Positions 1 to 4,927 of a DNA stretch of 45,896 nt are shown here, piece by piece. The notes under the pieces are model-generated. The model worked only from the letters and a program-made list of their open reading frames with translations. It was not told the DNA's origin and did no database searches. The stretch is taken from the NCBI GenBank assembly GCA_027306655.1, contig DAHUZL010000003.1, positions 1-45,896 of the forward strand, written 5' to 3'. Both the position numbers and the translations under genes were made by a program. This DNA is from Candidatus Dormiibacterota bacterium. Lineage in GTDB: Bacteria; Chloroflexota; Dormibacteria; Aeolococcales; Bog-877. How positions within the stretch are numbered: the stretch's first letter is position 1; the number at the start of each line of letters is the position of its first letter.

Positions 1-371
1 GCCGTCCCCGCCTCGGGGGTGGCCGCCGGAGCCGCCGTCGCCGGAGCCGCCGTCGCCGCGGCGGGGGCCGGCACCGGGGTGGCCGCGGGGGGCGCGGACG
101 GCGCCGCCGGGGCGACGTCGCCGACCGGCTCCTCGGGCTCGGCGATGATGGCGATGGGGGTCCCCACCGGGACCCGTCCCCCCGCCGGCACCAGGATCCG
201 GCGGACCACGCCCGAGGCGTAGGCCTCGATCTCGATGTCCGTCTTGTCGGTCGCGATCGAGGCGATGATGTCGCCCCGGGTGACCGCGTCGCCCTCCTGA
301 CGGAGCCACTCGTTGATGGTGCCCTCGGTCATGTCGTAGCCCATCTGCGGCATCGTCACCGTGTACGCCAT
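1..371 (-). CDS. pdhC: 2-oxoacid dehydrogenase E2 (dihydrolipoamide acyltransferase), N-terminal part
   Basis: The first 123 codons of an E2 subunit are visible; the rest lies beyond the left edge. Residues 1-75 are a classic lipoyl domain, with the lipoylated lysine at K43 in the motif ATDKTDIEIEA. An Ala/Pro-rich hinge follows (about residues 80-123), as is usual between the lipoyl and subunit-binding domains. E2 carries the acyl group from the TPP-bound E1 to CoA and forms the complex core in the cytoplasm. The ATG at 371-369 shares one base with the E1 beta stop (TGATG), so translation is probably coupled. The family is clear. Whether the substrate is pyruvate, acetoin or a branched-chain 2-oxoacid cannot be decided without the catalytic domain, so the symbol is provisional. 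Confidence 0.9.
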   Translation of the reverse strand, partial: MAYTVTMPQMGYDMTEGTINEWLRQEGDAVTRGDIIASIATDKTDIEIEAYASGVVRRILVPAGGRVPVGTPIAIIAEPEEPVGDVAPAAPSAPPAATPVPAPAAATAAPATAAPAATPEAGT

Positions 372-1345
372 CAGAGCAGGCTCCGAACCGTCTCCACCAC
401 CTGCTCGCTGGAGGGCAGCAGCGCCTGCTCCAGGTTGCGTGCATAGGGGAGCGGCACGTCCCGCATCGCCACCCGGGCGATGGGCGCGTCGAGGTCGTCG
501 AAGCAGAGGTCCTGGAGCTCGGCCAGGAGCGCCGCGCCGAATCCGCCGCTGCGCCAGTCCTCGCCGCAGAGCACGACCCGGTGGGTGCGACGCACCGACG
601 CCGCCACGGTCGGATAGTCCACCGGGCGCAGCGTCCGCAGGTCGATCACCTCGCACTGGCACCCGTCCTCGCGCTCCAGCGCCTCCGCCGCCTGGAGCGC
701 CTGCAGCAGCATCCGCGAGTACGCCACCACGGTGACGTCGGTGCCGGCGCGGGCCACCCGGGCGCGGCCGATCGGAACCAGCGCGGCGGGGTCGTCGGGC
801 ATCGGGCCGCGGGTGCTGTAGAGCAGGCTGTGCTCGATGAAGATGACCGGGTCGGGGTCGCGGATCGCCGACAGCAGGAGCCCCTTGGCGTCCGCCGGGG
901 TGGCCGGCATCACCACCTTCAGCCCCGGCACGGAGGCGAACCAGCCCTCGAAGCTCTGCGAGTGGGTGGCGCCCAGCTGACCGAACCCGGAGACGGTGCG
1001 GACCACCATCGGCACCGACCACTGGCCGCCGAACATATAGTGGAACTTGGCCGCGCTGTTGACGATCTGGTCGAGGGCGAGGAGGGCGAAGTTCACCGTC
1101 ATCAGCTCGGCCACCGGCCGCAGCCCGCCCATCGCCGCGCCCACCGCGAAGCCGACGATGCCGGCCTCCGCGATCGGGGTCTCCATCACCCGGTGGGATC
1201 CGAACTCCTCGACCAGCCCCCGGGTGACGGCGTAGGACCCGCCGTAGCCGGTGATCGACTCCCCGAGCAGGATCACGTCGGGGTCGCGCTCCATCTCCTC
1301 GCGCAGGGCGCTGCGCACGGCCTCGCGATAGGTGCTCGCGGCCAT
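371..1345 (-). CDS. pdhB: 2-oxoacid dehydrogenase E1 component, beta subunit
   Basis: 324 aa, the normal length for a separate E1 beta chain of the pyruvate/acetoin/branched-chain 2-oxoacid dehydrogenase family. The N-terminus (TYREAVRSALREEMERDP) and LLGESITGYGG are typical of E1 beta. The pyrimidine-binding half holds METPIAEAGIVGFAVGAA, and the C-terminal transketolase-like half holds VIDLRTLRPVD. E1 beta pairs with E1 alpha to decarboxylate the 2-oxoacid on TPP and reductively acylate E2. The start at 1345 follows the E1 alpha stop by 2 nt and has a purine-rich GAGTGAGG just before it. The stop overlaps the E2 start. Substrate is not fixed by the sequence, so the pdh symbol is the simplest reading rather than proven. 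Confidence 0.93.
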   Translation of the reverse strand: MAASTYREAVRSALREEMERDPDVILLGESITGYGGSYAVTRGLVEEFGSHRVMETPIAEAGIVGFAVGAAMGGLRPVAELMTVNFALLALDQIVNSAAKFHYMFGGQWSVPMVVRTVSGFGQLGATHSQSFEGWFASVPGLKVVMPATPADAKGLLLSAIRDPDPVIFIEHSLLYSTRGPMPDDPAALVPIGRARVARAGTDVTVVAYSRMLLQALQAAEALEREDGCQCEVIDLRTLRPVDYPTVAASVRRTHRVVLCGEDWRSGGFGAALLAELQDLCFDDLDAPIARVAMRDVPLPYARNLEQALLPSSEQVVETVRSLL

Positions 1346-1347
1346 CC

Positions 1348-2475
1348 TCACTCGCCCAGGAGGACGGCCGCCGGCGCGGGCGGCGGCGCGGCACCCAGGG
1401 CCATCACCGGCGCGGCGGGGTCGATCGGGTTGGCGTAGATCATCTCCGCCACAGTGGCCGGGTCGGGCACCGGCGCGGCATCGGCGGCGGCCACCACCTG
1501 GAGCATCTCCTGCTCCACCTGCTCGTTGATGGCGGTCAGCTCCCGCTCGGTGCACAGGCGCTCCGCCACCAGCCGCGCCCCGAATCGGGGGATGGGGTCG
1601 AGCGCACGCCAGCGCTGGACCTCCTCCTTGTCGCGGTAGAGCTCGGGGTCCGCCATCGAGTGCCCCCGGAAGCGATAGGTGAGGCACTCCACGAAGAACG
1701 GGCCGTTGCCGCCGCGGGCATGGGCGCAGGCGGCCTGCACCGTCTCGTAGACCGCGAGGACGTCCATCCCGTCGCACTGACGGGCCGGCATCGTGTAGCC
1801 CTCGGCGCGGATGACCATGTCCTTGACCGGGGACTCCTCCGCCAGGGTGGCCCCCATCCCGTACAGGTTGTTCTCGCAGATAAAGACCACCGGCACCTTC
1901 CACAGCGCCGCCATGTTCAGCCCCTCGTGGAAGATCCCGTTGCCGGTGGCACCGTCGCCGAAGAACTCCAGCACCACGTCCTCGCGCCGGTGGTACTTGG
2001 CCGCATAGGCCATCCCGGTCCCGATCGGGATGTGGGAGCCGACGATCGCGTGGCCGCCCCAGAAGTGGCGCGACCGATCGGCGAGGTGCATCGACCCTCC
2101 CCGACCCCGGGAGAGGCCGGTCGCCCGCCCGAACAGCTCCGCCATGCAGCGGGTGGGGTCGCAGCCGCGGGCCAGGGCGTAGCCGTGGTCGCGGTAGTGG
2201 GTGAGCAGGGGGTCGGTGGGCCGGGCGGCGGCGAGGGCGCCGACCGCCACCGCCTCCTCGCCGATGTACAGGTGGAGGAAGCCGCCGATCTTGGCCTGCG
2301 CGTAGGCCTCCGCCGCGTGCTCCTCGAAGTGGCGGATCAGCACCATCTGGCGGTACATCTGGCGGCAGTCCTCGGCCGACAGCCCGACCGGGAGTGCCGC
2401 CGTCCGCCGCCGCGTCGCCCGGGTCCGCCCACGGCCGGAGCCGACGCCGGCGCGAACGGATCGGGTGGCGACCAC
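1348..2475 (-). CDS. pdhA: 2-oxoacid dehydrogenase E1 component, alpha subunit
   Basis: 375 aa from the chosen GTG. It shows the E1 alpha signatures: IRHFEEHAAEAYAQ near the start, HYRDHGYALARG, GRGGSMHL, and the TPP/Mg motif FFGDGATGNGIFHEGLNMA followed by ENNLYGMG. The phosphorylation-loop region YRFRGHSMADPELYR is also present. It binds TPP and catalyses decarboxylation together with E1 beta, 2 nt downstream. The frame stays open upstream to 2610, but residues encoded above 2475 resemble nothing in the family and run into a decayed transposon end. A GTG at 2475 sits 6 nt after a TACAAT box, which supports a leaderless start there. First gene of the E1 alpha-E1 beta-E2 operon. Confidence 0.9.
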   Translation of the reverse strand: MVATRSVRAGVGSGRGRTRATRRRTAALPVGLSAEDCRQMYRQMVLIRHFEEHAAEAYAQAKIGGFLHLYIGEEAVAVGALAAARPTDPLLTHYRDHGYALARGCDPTRCMAELFGRATGLSRGRGGSMHLADRSRHFWGGHAIVGSHIPIGTGMAYAAKYHRREDVVLEFFGDGATGNGIFHEGLNMAALWKVPVVFICENNLYGMGATLAEESPVKDMVIRAEGYTMPARQCDGMDVLAVYETVQAACAHARGGNGPFFVECLTYRFRGHSMADPELYRDKEEVQRWRALDPIPRFGARLVAERLCTERELTAINEQVEQEMLQVVAAADAAPVPDPATVAEMIYANPIDPAAPVMALGAAPPPAPAAVLLGE

Positions 2476-2481
2476 GGCAGC

Positions 2482-2487
2482 ATTGTA
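2482..2487 (-). promoter_or_regulatory. -10 box (TACAAT) for a leaderless E1 alpha transcript
   Basis: On the minus strand TACAAT ends 6 nt before the GTG at 2475, so a transcript starting 6-7 nt after the box would begin at or next to the start codon. There is no Shine-Dalgarno sequence and no clear -35. The same arrangement occurs before several other genes here (26556, 27580, 31236, 39134, 41553). Inferred from spacing, not measured. Confidence 0.5.
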
Positions 2488-2543
2488 GCGGCGGCCTCCC
2501 GTGCCGTTCCTTGGCGAGGGACAGACGAAACCCCTGCCACGGA

Positions 2544-2665
2544 CTCCCGCTCGGGTCGGGAGGCTCCGGGACGATCCCGGTTCTTGGTTCACCGCGGTCT
2601 GCCGGGCCACCCGGTCTTACGTCCGCTCCCCAAGCGTTTTCTGTCTCCACCGCACTGGCGGCGAC
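2544..2665 (-). mobile_element. Decayed 3' end of an IS605-type tnpB element (C-terminal codons plus right-end hairpin)
   Basis: From about 2577 to 2665 the sequence aligns with the 3' end of the intact tnpB at 7911-7995, at roughly 80% by eye. In the minus-strand frame it still reads ENAWGADVRPGGPADRGEP, matching RQNARGADVRPGPRPAARGEA of the intact protein. Downstream, at 2544-2562, CTCCCG and CGGGAG form a degenerate hairpin where the intact copy has its right-end hairpin. Nothing else of tnpB remains. In IS605-type elements this 3' segment encodes the scaffold of the omega (re)RNA. The remnant lies between an upstream promoter and the E1 operon, so it is probably transcribed into the operon leader. 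Confidence 0.75.
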
Positions 2666-3048
2666 GCGCCCGGTCTTCAGTTGGTCGCCGCGGGACTTGG
2701 GTCTCGTCCCGACGTGCGGACAGCGTACGCCTGTTTGGCCCGGATGTCAAGGGCCGCCCCGGACCGTCAGCCCCCACCCCACCTGTGCCGCCACGCACTC
2801 AAATGTCCGACATCCACGAGCAGTGCCGTGCCCCCGATCACGGCCGGCCGCTCGGCACGGACCCTCTCCGCCCCTCCGATTGGGCCGGCGGCGGGCTGGG
2901 TACGGTTCCCGATGGCGCGGCAGTGCTCCTGGCGGTAACGCCGGGGAGGCCGACTCCGTTAGCCGTGTGGGGGCCGCGGTCCGCCCCGCCCCGCCCGCCC
3001 CGCCCCCCCCGGGGGCGGAGCCCAGCCGCCGACAGGGAACCAGGCATC
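2666..3048. other. Intergenic region between the E1 operon and the gene at 3049
   Basis: No coding region is supported. On the minus strand it holds the promoter-like TTGACA-17-TACGCT at 2722-2750. On the plus strand a weak TACGGT box lies about 150 nt upstream of the next gene. The stretch just before 3049 is a long C/G run without further recognisable elements. Confidence 0.5.
2722..2750 (-). promoter_or_regulatory. Near-consensus housekeeping-sigma promoter
   Basis: Minus strand: TTGACA at 2750-2745, a 17-nt spacer, then TACGCT at 2727-2722. This is a perfect -35, the ideal spacing and a TANNNT -10. The predicted start is near 2715, about 240 nt upstream of the E1 alpha start. The transcript would cross the tnpB-end remnant and enter the E1 operon, giving a long-leader promoter in addition to the proximal leaderless one. 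It could also be a leftover of the element's surroundings. Confidence 0.6.
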
Positions 3049-3462
3049 GTGACCATCTCCGACATGACCCTCACCGACACCGGATCATTCGCCCGCACCC
3101 GCGGCGAGATCGTGGAGCGTCAGCTGGCCGACCGGGCCCGGACCCGGGTGCTGCGGGAGTGCCGGGCCGCCATCGGGCTGCTCGACCGGGTCCTCGCCGA
3201 CCTCGAGGACGCGCGCATCCGCGAGCGGCGGGTGGTCCCGCCGGCTGTCGCCGACGAGCTCCGCCAGGCGCCCGTCACCCGCCTCGATCGCGGCCTGGCG
3301 GCCGCCGTCGCCACCCAGCGGCCCAGCATCGACCGGGTCCAGGATGCCGTCCTCGACGCCCAGGGACGGCTGATGACCCGGGTGAGCCGGCTCCTCGGCC
3401 AGCCCGACTGGGAGGCGATCGAGGCGGAGGAGATGGCCGAGATGGAGGCCGGCCGGGGCTGA
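3049..3462 (+). CDS. Hypothetical alpha-helical protein
   Basis: 137 aa from a GTG at 3049; an ATG at 3064 is the alternative start. I do not recognise the family. The protein is rich in Arg, Leu, Ala and Glu and reads as mainly helical, for example RVLRECRAAIGLLDRVLADL and QDAVLDAQGRLMTRVSRLLG. There is no signal peptide or membrane segment and a single cysteine. Codon choice is strongly GC3-biased like the neighbours, which supports real coding. It is convergent with the gene at 3474, with 11 nt between stop codons. The start codon is uncertain because no good Shine-Dalgarno is present. Confidence 0.6.
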   Translation: MTISDMTLTDTGSFARTRGEIVERQLADRARTRVLRECRAAIGLLDRVLADLEDARIRERRVVPPAVADELRQAPVTRLDRGLAAAVATQRPSIDRVQDAVLDAQGRLMTRVSRLLGQPDWEAIEAEEMAEMEAGRG

Positions 3463-3473
3463 CCCGGCGGCGG

Positions 3474-4184
3474 TCAGGGCCGCGGGCCGCCCCCGGCGGG
3501 CCGCCCGCCGTTGCGGTGGGGGGCCTCCGGCGGGGCGGTCTCGAGCCGGCGGAGGAGCTCGGCCTGCTCGCGGAGCGCCCGCCGCGAGTGGCTGGAGTCC
3601 TGCGCTCGCGGTCGCACCACCTGGTGGGCCTGGGTCCGAAGCCGCTCCGCCTCCCGCACCTCGCGCACCCGCTCGGCCGTCTCGCGGCTGGCCAGGGTCC
3701 GCTCGATCACGGCGAGGCGAGCGTCGGCACCGTCGGCGCCCTCGGGATGCTGGACCAGCTCCGCCTGCAGGCGGGCGAAGCGGGGCGCGGTGAGGCTCGC
3801 CCGCGCGTGGGCGAGCCGAGCGGCGACCCGGGACCGCGCCGCCGATTCGACCTGCCGCGCGGCGCCCTCGTGGACCTCCTGGGCGCGCGCCGCCCGGAGC
3901 GCCTGCTGGGCGGCGGCCAGCAGCGCCTGGTAGGCGTCGGCGAGGCCGTCGTGGGCACCGCTCCCGGCCCGCTCCGCCAGCTCCGCGCCGCGGGCGACCA
4001 GGCCGTCCACCACCTCGTCCTGGCCCAGCTCGCGGAGCTGCGGGAAGATGAAGGTTCCGCACTTGCGATCGACGTCCACATAGGCCTGGCGGACGGGGAC
4101 CGGAAGCGCGGCGTGCTCGGGGGCAGGGAGTGGACTTCGGGGCACGATTCGGATGTCGGGGCCGCCGGATCGGAGCACCGACAC
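3474..4184 (-). CDS. Hypothetical coiled-coil-rich protein downstream of rpe
   Basis: About 236 aa from GTG 4184 (in-frame GTG 4178 is possible). Family not recognised. The N-terminal third contains VRQAYVDVDRKCGTFIFPQL. The middle and C-terminal parts are long Ala/Arg/Glu/Gln-rich helices likely to form coiled coils, for example LLAAAQQALRAARAQEVHEG. The extreme C-terminus is Pro/Gly-rich and probably disordered. No membrane segment is apparent. It starts 31 nt after the rpe stop on the same strand, so it may be the last gene of the tkt/tal-pgi/rpe transcript, but nothing in it suggests a sugar-phosphate enzyme. Confidence 0.6.
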   Translation of the reverse strand: MSVLRSGGPDIRIVPRSPLPAPEHAALPVPVRQAYVDVDRKCGTFIFPQLRELGQDEVVDGLVARGAELAERAGSGAHDGLADAYQALLAAAQQALRAARAQEVHEGAARQVESAARSRVAARLAHARASLTAPRFARLQAELVQHPEGADGADARLAVIERTLASRETAERVREVREAERLRTQAHQVVRPRAQDSSHSRRALREQAELLRRLETAPPEAPHRNGGRPAGGGPRP

Positions 4185-4214
4185 CGTACCAAAACCCCGA
4201 CGCCCCGGGGACGG

Positions 4215-4895
4215 TCAGCCCGCCGGCGGGGGGCCGGACCGGCCGATCCGCTCCAGCAGGCAGCGCACCCCCTGGGCGGGGCCGCCCTCGGCGGCGAACA
4301 CCGCGGTCCCGGCGACGAGGACGTCGGCGCCGGCCGCGACGCACCGGCCGGCGTTCTCCGGGACCACCCCGCCGTCCACCTCCAGCTCGCAGCTCGCGCC
4401 CAGCTCGGAGATCCGCGCCCGCAGGCGGCGCAGCCGGCTGAGGGCGGCCGGCAGGAAGGCCTGGCCGCCGAAGCCGGGGTCCACGGACATCACCAGCACC
4501 AGCTCCACCTCCGGGAGGACGTCCTCGATCGAGCTGAGCGGAGTCGCGGGGTTGAGCCCGACGCCGGCCCGCACCCCCAGGCGGTGGACGGTGGCCACCG
4601 TCCGATGCAGCTGGCGCACCGCCTCGACATGGACCGTCAGCAGCCCCGCCCCGGCCTCCACGAACTCGGGGAGGATGCCGTCGGGCTCGAGGATCATGAG
4701 GTGAACCTCGAGGGGCAGGCTGGTGCTCCGCCGGCAGGCGGCCACCGTCTGCGGCCCCATCGTGAGGGTGGGGACGAAGTGGTTGTCCATCACGTCGATG
4801 TGGATGCGATCGGCCCCGGCCTCCTCGCAAGCCCGCACCTCCTCCCCCAGCCGGGCCAGGTCGGCGGCCAGGATCGAGGGGGCGAGCTGGATCAC
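4215..4895 (-). CDS. rpe: Ribulose-phosphate 3-epimerase
   Basis: 226 aa, the usual size of this TIM-barrel enzyme, which interconverts D-ribulose 5-phosphate and D-xylulose 5-phosphate. Family motifs run in order: APSILAADLARLGEEV, the metal/catalytic stretch HIDVMDNHFVPTLTMGP, LEVHLMI, MSVDPGFGGQAF, and EVDGGV near the phosphate-binding end. The GTG start at 4895 gives the standard VIQLAPSILAAD beginning, 32 nt after the tal-pgi stop. It works with transketolase and transaldolase encoded just upstream, so the operon covers most of the non-oxidative pentose-phosphate branch. Confidence 0.96.
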   Translation of the reverse strand: MIQLAPSILAADLARLGEEVRACEEAGADRIHIDVMDNHFVPTLTMGPQTVAACRRSTSLPLEVHLMILEPDGILPEFVEAGAGLLTVHVEAVRQLHRTVATVHRLGVRAGVGLNPATPLSSIEDVLPEVELVLVMSVDPGFGGQAFLPAALSRLRRLRARISELGASCELEVDGGVVPENAGRCVAAGADVLVAGTAVFAAEGGPAQGVRCLLERIGRSGPPPAG

Positions 4896-4927
4896 GGGCG
4901 CCGGCCCGACCCGAGCGGGGCGGCCGG

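Noticed and set aside
2337-2540. ATG at 2483 on the minus strand as an alternative start near the E1 alpha promoter
   Set aside because: It opens a different frame giving a 67-aa Arg/Gly-rich peptide unrelated to anything; the GTG at 2475 is in the E1 alpha frame and fits the TACAAT box.
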